Assembly (NCBI GenBank): GCA_020445255.1
Contig: JAGRGY010000019.1
Span: 1 to 64,000, forward strand
DNA: 64,000 bases
Reading direction: 5' to 3'
Source: Gammaproteobacteria bacterium
Lineage (GTDB): Bacteria > Pseudomonadota > Gammaproteobacteria > Chromatiales > Chromatiaceae
The position numbers and the translations under genes are program-made. This document shows, piece by piece, positions 9,498 through 18,917 of this stretch. Position 1 is the first letter of the stretch; each line of letters begins with the position of its first letter. The notes beneath the pieces were generated by a model. It saw only the letters and a program-made list of their open reading frames with translations. It searched no databases and was not told the origin of the DNA.

Positions 9498-10230
9498 TGG
9501 AAAAATAGCGCTCGTCACCGGCGCGAGTCGTGGGATCGGCAGTGCCATTGCGGACATGCTCGGTGCGCAGGGGGCCACTGTGATCGGCACCGCAACCAGC
9601 GATGGCGGAGCAGATGCGATCACGCAGCGGTTTGCGGACAAAGGTGTCAAGGGCCGTGGCATGTGCCTGGATGTTTCGGATGACGATGCCGTCGAACAGG
9701 TCATCAAGACGATTGTCGACGAGTTCGGTCCGATTACCATCCTGGTCAACAATGCCGGAATCACGCGCGACAATTTGTTGATGCGCATGAAAAATGACGA
9801 ATGGGACAGTGTGCTTAGTACCAACTTGAGTTCGATCTACCGCATGTCGAAGGCCTGCCTGCGCGGCATGATGAAGGCCAGATCCGGGCGTATCGTCAAT
9901 ATTGCGTCAGTGGTCGGTGCCAGTGGCAATGCCGGGCAGACGAACTACGCGGCCGCCAAGGCCGGCATGTTCGGCTTCACAAAATCCCTTGCGCAGGAGG
10001 TGGGGTCGCGCGGCATCACGGTCAACGCTGTTGCACCCGGCTTCATCGATACCGATATGACGCGTGAGCTGCCGGATTCACAGCGACAGGCCCTGCTCGG
10101 CGGGATCCCGCTCGGGCGATTGGGTCAACCCGAGGAGATTGCTGCCGTCGTGGCCTTTTTGGCATCCGACAGCGCCGCCTACGTGACCGGAGAAACGATC
10201 CACGTCAATGGCGGAATGTACATGGCCTGA
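9490..10230 (+). CDS. fabG: 3-oxoacyl-ACP reductase
   Basis: 246-residue short-chain dehydrogenase. The NADP-binding TGASRGIGSAIA is at residue 10, NNAGITRD near 90, and the catalytic Ser-Tyr-Lys is seen in NIASVVG and YAAAKAG. It ends in the usual VTGETIHVNGGMYM. FabG reduces 3-oxoacyl-ACP in each elongation round. It follows fabD with an overlap and precedes acpP after a 140-base gap that carries the acpP promoter. Confidence 0.96.
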   Translation: MLDGKIALVTGASRGIGSAIADMLGAQGATVIGTATSDGGADAITQRFADKGVKGRGMCLDVSDDDAVEQVIKTIVDEFGPITILVNNAGITRDNLLMRMKNDEWDSVLSTNLSSIYRMSKACLRGMMKARSGRIVNIASVVGASGNAGQTNYAAAKAGMFGFTKSLAQEVGSRGITVNAVAPGFIDTDMTRELPDSQRQALLGGIPLGRLGQPEEIAAVVAFLASDSAAYVTGETIHVNGGMYMA

Positions 10231-10289
10231 CGGCAATTGGGGGGGTTTCATCGCTGTTTCAGTCGGTTCTGAAATTGCCCGCCAAAGCT

Positions 10290-10317
10290 TTGAAGCCGTG
10301 TCCAAACTGAATACAAT
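10290..10317 (+). promoter_or_regulatory. Promoter of acpP
   Basis: TTGAAG (10290-10295) and TACAAT (10312-10317) with a 16-base spacer lie in the fabG-acpP gap. An own promoter for acpP is known in E. coli and fits the need for much more ACP than FabG. Confidence 0.55.
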
Positions 10318-10370
10318 ACCGCGTCACTGCGTGGCGCACTCGAATACGCATTCCTGGAGGAATTGTCAGA

Positions 10371-10604
10371 ATGAGCTCTATCGAAGAACGCGTTAAGAAG
10401 ATCGTTGTCGAGCAACTGGGCGTCAAAGAAGAAGAAGTCGTTCCGTCTGCTTCGTTCGTCGACGATCTCGGCGCCGACTCGCTTGATACCGTCGAACTGG
10501 TCATGGCCCTGGAAGAGGAATTCGAGACCGAGATTCCCGATGAAGAGGCCGAAAAGATCACGACCGTTCAGCAGGCGATCGATTACGTCACCGCGCACAG
10601 CTGA
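10371..10604 (+). CDS. acpP: Acyl carrier protein
   Basis: 77 acidic residues. The serine that takes 4'-phosphopantetheine is in [18 protein letters not shown] near residue 37. The protein begins [12 protein letters not shown] and ends AIDYVTAHS, as in most gammaproteobacteria. A strong GGAGG lies ten bases upstream. With its own promoter before it and a hairpin after it, the gene can be expressed separately from the rest of the fab operon. Confidence 0.98.
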   Translation: MSSIEERVKKIVVEQLGVKEEEVVPSASFVDDLGADSLDTVELVMALEEEFETEIPDEEAEKITTVQQAIDYVTAHS

Positions 10605-10625
10605 TTGCATCCGCTGTCCGCTGTC

Positions 10626-10667
10626 CGGCCGTAGGTTCTGCAGTGCGGGACTGCGGCCGTTTGGTTT
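10626..10667 (+). terminator. Attenuating hairpin between acpP and fabF
   Basis: CGGCCGTAG (10626-10634) pairs with CTGCGGCCG (10651-10659), nine pairs including one G-U, with a 16-base loop, followed by TTTGGTTT. This looks like a leaky terminator that would make a short abundant acpP mRNA while letting some transcription into fabF. Confidence 0.5.
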
Positions 10668-10705
10668 GAAGCATCGGTTGCCAAGACACCAAAGGGTTCT
10701 CCCAG

Positions 10706-11950
10706 ATGTCAAATAGAAGGGTCGTCATCACAGGGCTGGGTCTTATCGCCCCCGTGGGGTTGGACGTTGCCAGCGGCTGGGAGAGCATCCTTGCGGGCAG
10801 GAGCGGTATCAAGCCGATCACGCATTTCGAGATCGAGCCATTCAGTGTCCGGTTCGGGGGCCCGATCTACGACTTCGATGTCGAGCAATACATCTCGAAG
10901 AAAGAAGCCAAGAAGATGGATGCGTTCATCCACTACGGCATAGCCGCCGGCGTTCAGGCGCTGCGCGACAGCGGGATCGAGATCACCGAACAAAACGCCA
11001 AGCGCATCGGTGTGGCGATCGGATCGGGCATCGGTGGCGTGACCGGTATCGAGAATGGCTATGGCGCCTACCTCAACGGTGGGCCGCGCCGCATATCCCC
11101 ATTTTTCGTGCCGGCCAACATCATCAACATGGTCGCGGGGAACCTGTCGATCATGTACGGCCTGAAAGGGCCAAATATTTCGATCGTTTCGGCTTGCAGC
11201 ACCGGTGCGCACAACATCGGTGATGCAATGCGGATGATTCAATACGGTACCGTCGACATGATGGTCGCCGGCGGCGCCGAGATGGCGACCTCGCCGACCG
11301 GACTGGGCGGTTTCGCTGCGGCGCGTGCACTCAGCACGCGCAATGACGATCCTCAGGCGGCGAGCCGTCCGTGGGACCGCGACCGCGACGGCTTCGTGCT
11401 GAGCGATGGTGCGGGCGTGCTGATGCTGGAGGAACTCGAACACGCGAAGGCGCGAGGTGCCCGGATCTATGCCGAGCTCGCCGGGTCTGCGATGAATTCG
11501 GATGCCTACCACATGACCTCGCCGTCGCCGGGTGGTGAGGGTGCGGCTGACTGCATGCTGCTGGCACTCGAAGACGCCGGCATCAATCCGGAAGCTGTCG
11601 ACTACATCAATGCCCACGGCACGTCGACGCCAGCGGGCGACGTCGCCGAAACGATGGCGGTCAAGCGGGCGTTCGGCGATCATGCGCGCAAGCTCGCGGT
11701 AAGTTCGACCAAATCCATGACCGGACACATGCTCGGTGCTGCGGGTGGTGCCGAAGCGCTGTTCACCGTGCTGGCCCTGCGTGATCAGGTCATGCCCCCG
11801 ACCATCAACCTGGACAATCCGGATCCGGAATGCGATCTCGATTACGTGCCGCACACGGCGCGCGAGTCCAGGATCGACGTGGCCCTGTCCAACTCGTTCG
11901 GATTCGGCGGTACCAACGGAACCCTGGTTTTCCGTCGTTTCAACGGCTGA
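10706..11950 (+). CDS. fabF: 3-oxoacyl-ACP synthase II (KASII)
   Basis: 414 residues. FabF elongates acyl-ACP with malonyl-ACP. The active-site cysteine is in [11 protein letters not shown], and the two histidines are in [11 protein letters not shown] and [14 protein letters not shown]; the C-terminal [13 protein letters not shown] is intact. It follows acpP and precedes pabC, which is the gene order of E. coli. Confidence 0.97.
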   Translation: MSNRRVVITGLGLIAPVGLDVASGWESILAGRSGIKPITHFEIEPFSVRFGGPIYDFDVEQYISKKEAKKMDAFIHYGIAAGVQALRDSGIEITEQNAKRIGVAIGSGIGGVTGIENGYGAYLNGGPRRISPFFVPANIINMVAGNLSIMYGLKGPNISIVSACSTGAHNIGDAMRMIQYGTVDMMVAGGAEMATSPTGLGGFAAARALSTRNDDPQAASRPWDRDRDGFVLSDGAGVLMLEELEHAKARGARIYAELAGSAMNSDAYHMTSPSPGGEGAADCMLLALEDAGINPEAVDYINAHGTSTPAGDVAETMAVKRAFGDHARKLAVSSTKSMTGHMLGAAGGAEALFTVLALRDQVMPPTINLDNPDPECDLDYVPHTARESRIDVALSNSFGFGGTNGTLVFRRFNG

Positions 11951-11983
11951 ACGGGCCGTGCGCGACGTCGCCACGTCGGTTGA

Positions 11984-12814
11984 ATGCAGGAATCGATACT
12001 GATCGACGGCCAGGCCGCGGAAGCGGCCTGGATTCGCGACCGTGGCTTCCAGTTCGGTGACGGCCTGTTCGAAACCATCGCCTTCCGCGACGGCGGACCC
12101 TGCCTCTGGGAGGGTCATGTCGACCGGTTGCTCGACGGCTGCACGCGCCTCGGTCTCGTCGCCCCCCCCGTCGAACTGCTGCACGCTGAGTGCATGCAAC
12201 TGTGTGCCGGCCTCGATCGGGCCGTGCTGAAGCTCTACATCACCGCGGGCGATTCCGAACGTGGCTACCGGCGGCCCGACACCGTGGCCTGCAGAAGGAT
12301 CCTGCAGCGCTCGAATTGGCCGTACCTCATCGACCGCCCTTCGTGGCGGGTGCGCATCTGCCGCCAGCGGGTCGGTGAGAATCCCGCGTTGGCCGGGATC
12401 AAGCACCTCAATCGCCTCGAACAGGTGCTGGCGCGCGCCGAGTGCGATGATGCCGCGACTGACGAGGGGGTCATGCTGGGACAGGATGGCAGGGTGGTCA
12501 GCGGCACCATGAGCAATCTGTTCGCACAATTCGGCGGGGTGCTGGTGACGCCACGGATCGATGGTGCCGGGATCGCCGGGGTGGTGAGGAGGCTGATCAT
12601 CGAGCTGGGTCGGCAACACGGATGGGAAGTGCGCGAGGATCGCGTCGATCCGGATAAGCTGCGCAGCGCCGATGCCCTGTTCATGACGAACTCGCTGGTC
12701 GGTATCGCGCGAGTCGTATCGCTCGACGACACTGAACTCGATCAGACGGTACCTGTCCACCCCGCGATCGATGCCGCCCGGGCGCTGAGCCACGTGCCGG
12801 GAGCCGCGTCATGA
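11984..12814 (+). CDS. pabC: Aminodeoxychorismate lyase
   Basis: 276 residues of the fold-type IV PLP family. PabC splits 4-amino-4-deoxychorismate into 4-aminobenzoate and pyruvate for folate synthesis. Typical pieces are RDRGFQFGDGLFETI, the PLP lysine in GIKHLNRLEQVLARAE, and GTMSNLFA. Branched-chain aminotransferases share the fold, but the position between fabF and mltG is the classical one for pabC. It overlaps mltG by four bases. Confidence 0.92.
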   Translation: MQESILIDGQAAEAAWIRDRGFQFGDGLFETIAFRDGGPCLWEGHVDRLLDGCTRLGLVAPPVELLHAECMQLCAGLDRAVLKLYITAGDSERGYRRPDTVACRRILQRSNWPYLIDRPSWRVRICRQRVGENPALAGIKHLNRLEQVLARAECDDAATDEGVMLGQDGRVVSGTMSNLFAQFGGVLVTPRIDGAGIAGVVRRLIIELGRQHGWEVREDRVDPDKLRSADALFMTNSLVGIARVVSLDDTELDQTVPVHPAIDAARALSHVPGAAS

Positions 12815-13815
12815 GGCTGCTCGGGATTCTGCTTGGTGTGGCGCTGCTGTTCGGTAGCGTCGGCGGGGGGTGGGCATGGATGGAGTATCGCCGCTTCATC
12901 AAAGAGCCCCTGAAGATCGAGCAGGGGACGACCGTGTACCAGGTCGAACCGGGCGCGACGCTGGCCTCGATCGCGCGCGACCTCGAGCGCAATGGGCTCA
13001 TCGGCAACGCGCAGTATCTGCAGTGGTACGGTCAATACACGGGCCAGGCGAACCGGATCCGTGCGGGCGAATATCGTCTCAGCGATTCGCTCACGCCCGA
13101 TGCGCTGCTCACCCTGCTGGTGTCGGGAAAGACCATCGAACACAGTTTGACGTTGCTCGAGGGCTGGAACATCCGTCAGGTCCGCGCCGCGGTGGCCGCC
13201 CACGAGGCGCTCAAGCATACCGTGGGCGACATCGATGACGCCGCGCTGATGGATCAGCTCGACCGCGCCGGCGAGCATCCAGAGGGACGATTCTTTCCCG
13301 ATACCTATCGGTTCACCCGGGGAACCACCGACCTGGAGTTTCTGCGCCGCGCAATGGCGCGGATGGATGATCAACTCACCCAGGCCTGGGCAGAGCGCAG
13401 CGGCGACATTCCGCTGAAGACGCCGTACGAGGCCCTGATACTGGCATCGATCGTCGAGAAGGAAACCGGGCAGGCCGACGAACGTCCGCGGATCGCAGGC
13501 GTGTTCACCCGGCGTCTGGAAAAGGGTATGAAGCTGCAGACCGATCCGACGGTGATCTACGGCATGGGCGCGGCATTCGACGGGAATATCCGGCGCAAGG
13601 ACCTGTCTGCGGACACGCCCTACAACACCTACGTGCACACCGGCTTGCCACCGACGCCGATCTGCATGCCCGGACGCGATGCGCTCGACGCAGCGGTCAA
13701 CCCTGCACCGGGACCGGCGCTGTATTTCGTCTCGCGCGGTGATGGGTCGCACGCCTTCTCAGCGACGTTGGACGAGCACAACGCCGCGGTGCGCAAGTAC
13801 CAGTTGGGCCGATGA
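12811..13815 (+). CDS. mltG: Endolytic murein transglycosylase MltG
   Basis: 334 residues: an N-terminal membrane anchor (about residues 1-20, rich in Leu and Gly), a LysM-like subdomain, and the YceG domain with the catalytic glutamate in LASIVEKETG, followed by LQTDPTVIYG and YNTYVHTGLPPTPICMPG. MltG cuts nascent glycan strands and so sets their length; it acts on the periplasmic face. It overlaps pabC before it and tmk after it by four bases each. Confidence 0.95.
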   Translation: MRLLGILLGVALLFGSVGGGWAWMEYRRFIKEPLKIEQGTTVYQVEPGATLASIARDLERNGLIGNAQYLQWYGQYTGQANRIRAGEYRLSDSLTPDALLTLLVSGKTIEHSLTLLEGWNIRQVRAAVAAHEALKHTVGDIDDAALMDQLDRAGEHPEGRFFPDTYRFTRGTTDLEFLRRAMARMDDQLTQAWAERSGDIPLKTPYEALILASIVEKETGQADERPRIAGVFTRRLEKGMKLQTDPTVIYGMGAAFDGNIRRKDLSADTPYNTYVHTGLPPTPICMPGRDALDAAVNPAPGPALYFVSRGDGSHAFSATLDEHNAAVRKYQLGR

Positions 13816-14447
13816 GCGACGCACGCTTCATCACCGTCGAGGGCATCGAGGGGGCGGGCAAATCGAGCTGCCTAGCCGTCATCGAGGCGCTCATACGCAG
13901 GCGCGGTCATGACCTACTGGTCACGCGCGAGCCCGGCGGTACGCCACTCGGCGAGGAACTGCGCGCCCTGCTGCTGGGTCACCGCGCTGATGGCATGTCC
14001 GACGATGCAGAACTCCTGCTCATGTTCGCGGCACGGGCGGAGCACCTGTACCGACGGATCGAGCCGGCGCTTGCCGCGGGGCAGTGGGTCCTGTGCGACC
14101 GCTTCACCGATGCCACCTATGCCTATCAGGGTTACGGTCGCGGCATCGACCTGGCGCGCATCGCGACGCTGGAGACCTGGGTCCAGGGAGGGCGCAAGCC
14201 GGATTTGACCTTGCTGCTCGACCTGCCGGTGGAGCAGGGCCTGTCTCGCGCCGGCAAACGCTCGGCACCCGACCGCTTCGAACGCGAACAGACCGCTTTT
14301 TTCGAGCGCGTGCGGGCCGGTTACCTCGCGTTGGCCGAGCGCTCACCGCAGCGGTATCGCGTGATCGATGCATCCCGACCGCTCGAACCGGTTGCAGAGG
14401 ATATCGCGACGACGTTCGCCACCTGGCTCGACGGAGATGCCCGGTGA
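13812..14447 (+). CDS. tmk: Thymidylate kinase
   Basis: 211 residues. Tmk phosphorylates dTMP to dTDP. The P-loop reads EGIEGAGKSS near residue 10, followed by the DR(Y/F) motif in LCDRFTDATYAYQGYGR, and the lid region RAGKRSAPDRFE. Overlaps of four bases with mltG and holB indicate coupled translation. Confidence 0.96.
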   Translation: MSDARFITVEGIEGAGKSSCLAVIEALIRRRGHDLLVTREPGGTPLGEELRALLLGHRADGMSDDAELLLMFAARAEHLYRRIEPALAAGQWVLCDRFTDATYAYQGYGRGIDLARIATLETWVQGGRKPDLTLLLDLPVEQGLSRAGKRSAPDRFEREQTAFFERVRAGYLALAERSPQRYRVIDASRPLEPVAEDIATTFATWLDGDAR

Positions 14448-15448
14448 CTGCGGCCGGGCCGGCGGTGGTGCTGCCCTGGCACGCCGCGGCGTGGCGACGA
14501 CTGGCCGGATTGCGCGCCGGCAGTCGCATGCCACACGCGATCCTTCTGGCAGGCCCGGCGGGGCTCGGCAAGTCACAGTTTGCCCGCCGCCTCGGCGCGT
14601 CGCTAGTTTGCGCACGGGTGGGCGCCGAGGGCGATGCCTGTGGTGAATGTGCCGCGTGCCGGCAGGTGCGGGCAGGCAGTCACGCTGATCTGCACTGGAT
14701 CGCCCCCGACGAGCCCGGAAAGCTGATCAAGATCGATGCCATACGAGCACTGAACAGGCACAGTGTACTGGCCGCCCAGGAGGGCGGTTATCGCGTGTTC
14801 GTCATCGATCCAGCGGAGATGATGAACGTCTCGGCCGCGAATGCGCTGCTGAAGACGCTCGAAGAGCCCGCCTCGCGAACGATCCTGGTCCTGGTGAGTT
14901 CGCGGCCGGACCGCCTTCCCGCGACCATCCGCAGCCGCTGCCACGCGATAGTGTTCGCGGTCCCGCCGACGAGCGATGCGCGCGACTGGCTCGTACAGGA
15001 ACTCCCGGACGGCGACGTAAATTCCTGGTTGGCGATCGGAGGCGGGGCGCCGCTGCAGGCGACACGCGCATTCGCCGAGGGTTGGCTGGATGCCGACCGC
15101 CAATTGATCCGGGGGCTCGGGCAGCTCAAGGAACGTCGGACGAATCCGCTGCAGGTCGTTGAGAATCTGACCGGCCGGCCGCTAACGTCGGTATTGGAAA
15201 GCTTCAGGCGCTGTGTCGCCGATCTGGTCCGGATCAGGCAGGTTCCGACATACGTGGGAATCTTTCACCCAACGGAGCGTGCCGATTTGCAATCGCTGGC
15301 CCAAGACATAGACTTTAAACGCCTACACGAATTCGGTGATGAGCTGGCGCGTTTCGACCACGAGTCGCGGCACAATCTGAATCCGACCATGGTCATCGAG
15401 TTTCTCGTCAATCGCTGGCTGCAACTGACTCGCCCGGGGGGGCGCTGA
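14444..15448 (+). CDS. holB: DNA polymerase III delta' subunit
   Basis: 334 residues from the GTG at 14444, whose GTGA overlaps the tmk stop; a longer open frame upstream is only read-through of tmk DNA in another frame. Delta' is the non-motor subunit of the clamp loader. Seen here are a P-loop GPAGLGKSQ, a zinc-binding cysteine cluster (CGECAACRQV), the sensor stretch NALLKTLEEP and the SRC motif IRSRCH. E. coli delta' has a ruined P-loop; this one looks intact, as in many other bacteria. Confidence 0.93.
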   Translation: MTAAGPAVVLPWHAAAWRRLAGLRAGSRMPHAILLAGPAGLGKSQFARRLGASLVCARVGAEGDACGECAACRQVRAGSHADLHWIAPDEPGKLIKIDAIRALNRHSVLAAQEGGYRVFVIDPAEMMNVSAANALLKTLEEPASRTILVLVSSRPDRLPATIRSRCHAIVFAVPPTSDARDWLVQELPDGDVNSWLAIGGGAPLQATRAFAEGWLDADRQLIRGLGQLKERRTNPLQVVENLTGRPLTSVLESFRRCVADLVRIRQVPTYVGIFHPTERADLQSLAQDIDFKRLHEFGDELARFDHESRHNLNPTMVIEFLVNRWLQLTRPGGR

Positions 15449-15450
15449 AC

Positions 15451-15810
15451 ATGTCCGCACAGAACATTCCGCGCGCGCGCCAGGGTATCCTGTCGCTGAC
15501 GATAAAGGACAAGAATGCGCTGTATGCGGCATACATGCAGTTCGTCAACAACGGCGGCCTGTTCATCCCGACGACCAAGAAGTACAACCTCGGTGACGAG
15601 GTGTTCATGCTGCTCAGCCTGATGGACGAGACGGAGCGACTGCCGGTCGCCGGAAAGATCATCTGGATCACCCCTGTCGGATCCGAAGGCAATCGCGCGG
15701 CCGGAATCGGCGTGCAGTTCAGCGACCAGGACGGTGGCATGGCACGCAACAAGATCGAGGGCTATCTGGCCGGCGCGCTGCAGTCGGACAAACCCACGCA
15801 CACAATGTGA
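15451..15810 (+). CDS. pilZ: Type IV pilus protein PilZ
   Basis: 119 residues that closely follow Pseudomonas PilZ: ILSLTIKDKNALYAAYMQF, NNGGLFIPT, VAGKIIWITPVG and AAGIGVQF, ending in THTM. This is the founding PilZ, which acts with the pilus ATPase PilB in pilus assembly and, like its Pseudomonas counterpart, has no RxxxR c-di-GMP-binding motif. It starts three bases after holB and its stop overlaps tatD; the holB-pilZ-tatD order is also that of Pseudomonas. Confidence 0.93.
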   Translation: MSAQNIPRARQGILSLTIKDKNALYAAYMQFVNNGGLFIPTTKKYNLGDEVFMLLSLMDETERLPVAGKIIWITPVGSEGNRAAGIGVQFSDQDGGMARNKIEGYLAGALQSDKPTHTM

Positions 15811-16595
15811 CCGGCATGCTGGTGGATTCACACTGCCACCTCGACCGGGTGGACCTGGCACCTTACGACCAGGATTTTTCGCGCCTGATGCAGACGACAC
15901 GCGACGCGGGCGTATCGCATCTGCTGTGCGTGTCGATCGATCTCGAGTCCTACCCCGACATGTTGGCGCTGGTCGAGGATTACCCGGAGATTTCGGTGTC
16001 GGTCGGTGTGCATCCGAGCGATGACGACCGGCGCGAACCGAGCCTCGAGGAGCTGGTAAGTCTCGCCGGGCATCCCAGGAACGTGGCCATCGGCGAGACC
16101 GGCCTCGACTACTACCGCGCCAACGGCGATGTCGAATGGCAACGGCAGCGTTTTCGCACCCACATACGCGCCGCGCGTGAAGCCGGCAAGCCGTTGATCA
16201 TCCATACGCGCGACGCGCGCGATGACACGATTGCCATCCTGCGCGAGGAAAAGGCCAGCGAGGTCGGCGGTGTCATGCATTGCTTCACCGAGACCTGGGA
16301 GATGGCGCAGGCGGCTTTGGAGCTCAATTTCTACATCTCGTTTTCCGGCATCGTCACCTTTCGCAATGCCGAGGCGCTGCGTGACGTGGCGGCGCGGATC
16401 CCCGATGATCGACTGCTGATCGAGACCGACTCGCCGTATCTTGCACCGGTGCCGTTTCGCGGCAGGCCCAACGAACCGCGCCACGTTGCACGCGTCGCGG
16501 AAGCCGTCGCGGCGGTGCGCGGCGTGGAAACCGACACGGTCGTGCGACAGTCGCACGACAATTTCTTTCGACTGTTCGGTGCTGCCGACCGGTGA
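15807..16595 (+). CDS. TatD-family metal-dependent deoxyribonuclease/hydrolase
   Basis: 262 residues of the TIM-barrel TatD family (YcfH sub-type by context). The metal ligands are visible in order: DSHCHLD, GETGLDYYR, IHTRDARDD, MHCFTE and IETDSPYLAP. I give the GTG start that overlaps the pilZ stop (GTGA); an ATG three codons later (15816) would give the more usual N-terminus MLVDSHCHLD. Family members are 3'-5' exonucleases or D-aminoacyl-tRNA deacylase-like hydrolases, so the exact substrate is open. Confidence 0.9.
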   Translation: MTGMLVDSHCHLDRVDLAPYDQDFSRLMQTTRDAGVSHLLCVSIDLESYPDMLALVEDYPEISVSVGVHPSDDDRREPSLEELVSLAGHPRNVAIGETGLDYYRANGDVEWQRQRFRTHIRAAREAGKPLIIHTRDARDDTIAILREEKASEVGGVMHCFTETWEMAQAALELNFYISFSGIVTFRNAEALRDVAARIPDDRLLIETDSPYLAPVPFRGRPNEPRHVARVAEAVAAVRGVETDTVVRQSHDNFFRLFGAADR

Positions 16596-16631
16596 GCCGT
16601 CGTTGACAGCATGCGGTGACAGGGAGGTCAC

Positions 16632-17069
16632 ATGCATTCGATCGATCTGCCATTGTGTTCCGGGTTGCGGCGCATCGCGTTGCTCGCGCCGATGGCGGCG
16701 ATCGCGTCGATTGCGCTTAGTCCGCTGGTCATGCCGGCAAAAATGGGGTTGGCTGCGGCGCTCACCGTCGTCTCGGCGGTTTCCTGGCGGCACTACCGGC
16801 GCACCCGGCCGGTCCGGTTGAGCGTCGATGCGGCCGGGTGCATGCACTGCACGCTGGCCGATGCCACGGTGCTCGACGTCCGCACGATACGTACAGGTAT
16901 GGTCAACCCGGTGTTGGTTACGGCGCGCCTGGTCGGAGAAACCGGACGTAGTGTCGACTTGTTCGCGTCGTCGTCGGCGTTGAATCCGGAAACCCACTGG
17001 CGCTTGCGCCGGGTGCTTCTGGCGTGGCACGCGGACGAGCGTCAATCGGGCGACTGGCGCGGTACGTAG
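16632..17069 (+). CDS. YgfX-like membrane protein
   Basis: 145 residues: two hydrophobic segments between about 16 and 50 separated by a short loop, then a soluble beta-rich part ending [17 protein letters not shown]. The topology and the C-terminal pattern resemble YgfX (CptA), which in many gammaproteobacteria lies beside nadB and sdhE. The likeness is modest and rests on memory. GGGAGG stands four bases before the ATG. No sdhE gene is present next to it, and its last 28 bases overlap the end of the opposing nadB gene. Confidence 0.55.
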   Translation: MHSIDLPLCSGLRRIALLAPMAAIASIALSPLVMPAKMGLAAALTVVSAVSWRHYRRTRPVRLSVDAAGCMHCTLADATVLDVRTIRTGMVNPVLVTARLVGETGRSVDLFASSSALNPETHWRLRRVLLAWHADERQSGDWRGT

Positions 17070-18679
17070 TTGTCCGGTATCAGTATGGTGGGCGCGGTCT
17101 GGTTGTCGTCGCGGTCGGGAAAATCGCGGTTGTAGTGCAGGCCGCGGCTCTCGCGACGTCGCTGTGCACACTGGATGATCAGGTCGGCAACATCGACCAG
17201 GTTGCGCAGTTCGAGCAGGTCGTTGGTAACACGGAAATTACCGTAGTACTCGCTGATCTCGTGGCGCAACAGGTTGGCCCGTCGACGCGCGCGCTCGAGG
17301 CGCTTGTTGCTGCGTACGATGCCGACATAGTCCCACATGAAGCGTCGCAGTTCCTCCCAGTTGTGCGACACGACGACCTCTTCGTCGGAATCGGTCACCC
17401 GGCTTTCGTCCCAGGGCGGGATTACCGGCAGCGGATCTCTGCGCGCCGCGAGGCGGTCCAGGATATCGGTTCGGGCCACGTCGCTGAAGACCAGACACTC
17501 GAGTAGCGAGTTGCTGGCCATGCGGTTGGCGCCGTGCAGGCCAGTGTATGCCGTTTCTCCGATGGCGTAGAGACCGTCTAGATCGGTGCGTGCCTCGCGG
17601 TCGGTCTTGATGCCGCCGCAGGTGTAATGTGCGGCCGGCACGACCGGCAACGGCTCCCTGCGCATGTCGAATCCCAGCTCGAGGCAACGGCTATGTATGG
17701 TCGGGAACAACCGCTCGATCTCGTGCGCCGGTTTGTGGCTGATATCCAGGTACACGCAGTCGATGCCAAGCCGCTTCATCTCATGGTCGATGGCACGTGC
17801 GACGATGTCACGTGGTGCGAGTTCGGCGCGTTCGTCGAATTCGGGCATGAAGCGCGTACCGTCGGGCAGCAACAGGCGTCCGCCTTCGCCACGCACGGCC
17901 TCGCTGATCAGGAACGATTTCGCCTCCGGGTGGTACAGGCATGTGGGATGAAACTGGATGAACTCCATGTTCGCGACCCGGCATCCCGCACGCCAGGCCA
18001 TGGCGATGCCGTCCCCGGTCGCGACGTCCGGATTGCTGGTATAGAGATAGACCTTGCTCGCACCGCCGGTGGCCAGCACGACATTGTGCGCGGAAACGGC
18101 GATCACGCGACCGCTGGGAATGTTCAGCAGATAGGCCCCATGACAGCTGCGCATCGGACGTTCGCCCGCCTGTTGCTCACCGGTGGCGAGATCGACCGCG
18201 ATGTGATGTTCGAACACGCTGACGTTGGGGTGGGTGTCGAGCCTGCGCACCAGCGTGGTTTCAACCGCGTGGCCGGTTGCGTCGGCGGCGTGGACCACCC
18301 GGCGATGGCTGTGGCCGCCCTCACGGGTCAGGTGATACCCGGAATCGCCAGTGGGTGGGCTGCGGGTAAACTCGACCCCCTCCTCGAAAAGCCAGCGGAT
18401 GTTGTCCGGTCCGTGCTCGACGACCATGCGAACGATCTCTTCGTCGCACAGGCCGGCACCCGCGGTCAGGGTGTCGGCGACATGGGAATCGACCGAGTCG
18501 CGGGCGTCCAGCACGGCCGAGATCCCACCCTGGGCATACAGGGTGTTGCCCTCGGTGAGTTCGCGCTTGGAGACAAGCGCCACACGTACGTCCGGCGGCA
18601 TGCGCAGGGCCAGGCTCAGTCCGGCGGCCCCGCTGCCGATGATCAGCACGTCGAAGGTGAGGTTGTCCTGCCCGGTCAT
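17042..18679 (-). CDS. nadB: L-aspartate oxidase
   Basis: 545 residues from the ATG at 18679; the frame extends to another ATG at 18709, but the FAD-binding motif [13 protein letters not shown] then lies further from the end than in known NadB. The enzyme oxidises aspartate to iminoaspartate, the first step of NAD synthesis. Also seen are [34 protein letters not shown] and the C-terminal helix [11 protein letters not shown]. NadB rather than SdhA is supported by length and by the neighbouring divergent rpoE operon, as in Pseudomonas. Confidence 0.95.
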   Translation of the reverse strand: MTGQDNLTFDVLIIGSGAAGLSLALRMPPDVRVALVSKRELTEGNTLYAQGGISAVLDARDSVDSHVADTLTAGAGLCDEEIVRMVVEHGPDNIRWLFEEGVEFTRSPPTGDSGYHLTREGGHSHRRVVHAADATGHAVETTLVRRLDTHPNVSVFEHHIAVDLATGEQQAGERPMRSCHGAYLLNIPSGRVIAVSAHNVVLATGGASKVYLYTSNPDVATGDGIAMAWRAGCRVANMEFIQFHPTCLYHPEAKSFLISEAVRGEGGRLLLPDGTRFMPEFDERAELAPRDIVARAIDHEMKRLGIDCVYLDISHKPAHEIERLFPTIHSRCLELGFDMRREPLPVVPAAHYTCGGIKTDREARTDLDGLYAIGETAYTGLHGANRMASNSLLECLVFSDVARTDILDRLAARRDPLPVIPPWDESRVTDSDEEVVVSHNWEELRRFMWDYVGIVRSNKRLERARRRANLLRHEISEYYGNFRVTNDLLELRNLVDVADLIIQCAQRRRESRGLHYNRDFPDRDDNQTAPTILIPDNYVPRQSPD

Positions 18680-18840
18680 AACGTTGCTGGTCGGTGGCAA
18701 AGCCCCCATAATCCGCGCTTATGGCCGGACGGTAAAGGCCCGGATATCCGGCGAGGGCACCCGTGAAGGGTACGGCCGGGGCCGCGATGCAACCCACTGA
18801 ACCCGCGATGCGCGATATTGTCTCAAAATCCAGATTCGGC

Positions 18841-18867
18841 GAACTTTGTGCGCGACCGGTGGTCAAT
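18841..18867 (+). promoter_or_regulatory. Sigma-E-type promoter of the rpoE operon
   Basis: GAACTT (18841-18846), 16 bases, then TCAAT (18863-18867) inside GGTCAATC. This closely matches the sigma-E/AlgU consensus (GAACTT, 16-17 bases, TCNNA). Transcription would start near 18873, about 45 bases before rpoE, so the sigma factor would drive its own operon. Confidence 0.7.
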
Positions 18868-18917
18868 CTCCACAGGTCACGTCGACGCGTCGCGGGACCT
18901 GCCGGGGTGTCGCACGG

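Noticed and set aside
10709-12793. A 694-codon open frame on the minus strand opposite fabF and pabC
   Set aside because: Its product is Arg/His/Asp-rich with no domain; it mirrors two certain genes and is an effect of high GC content. Similar antisense frames opposite oadA, lepA, era-recO, the substrate-binding protein, the AMP phosphorylase, the GDPD and the 5'-nucleotidase were rejected for the same reason.
14084-14443. Upstream extension of the holB frame inside tmk
   Set aside because: The extension is low-complexity Arg-rich and overlaps tmk; the GTG at 14444 with the GTGA overlap is the natural start.
18680-18840. GC-rich repeats between nadB and rpoE as a tRNA or structured RNA
   Set aside because: No cloverleaf, anticodon stem or T-loop sequence can be formed.
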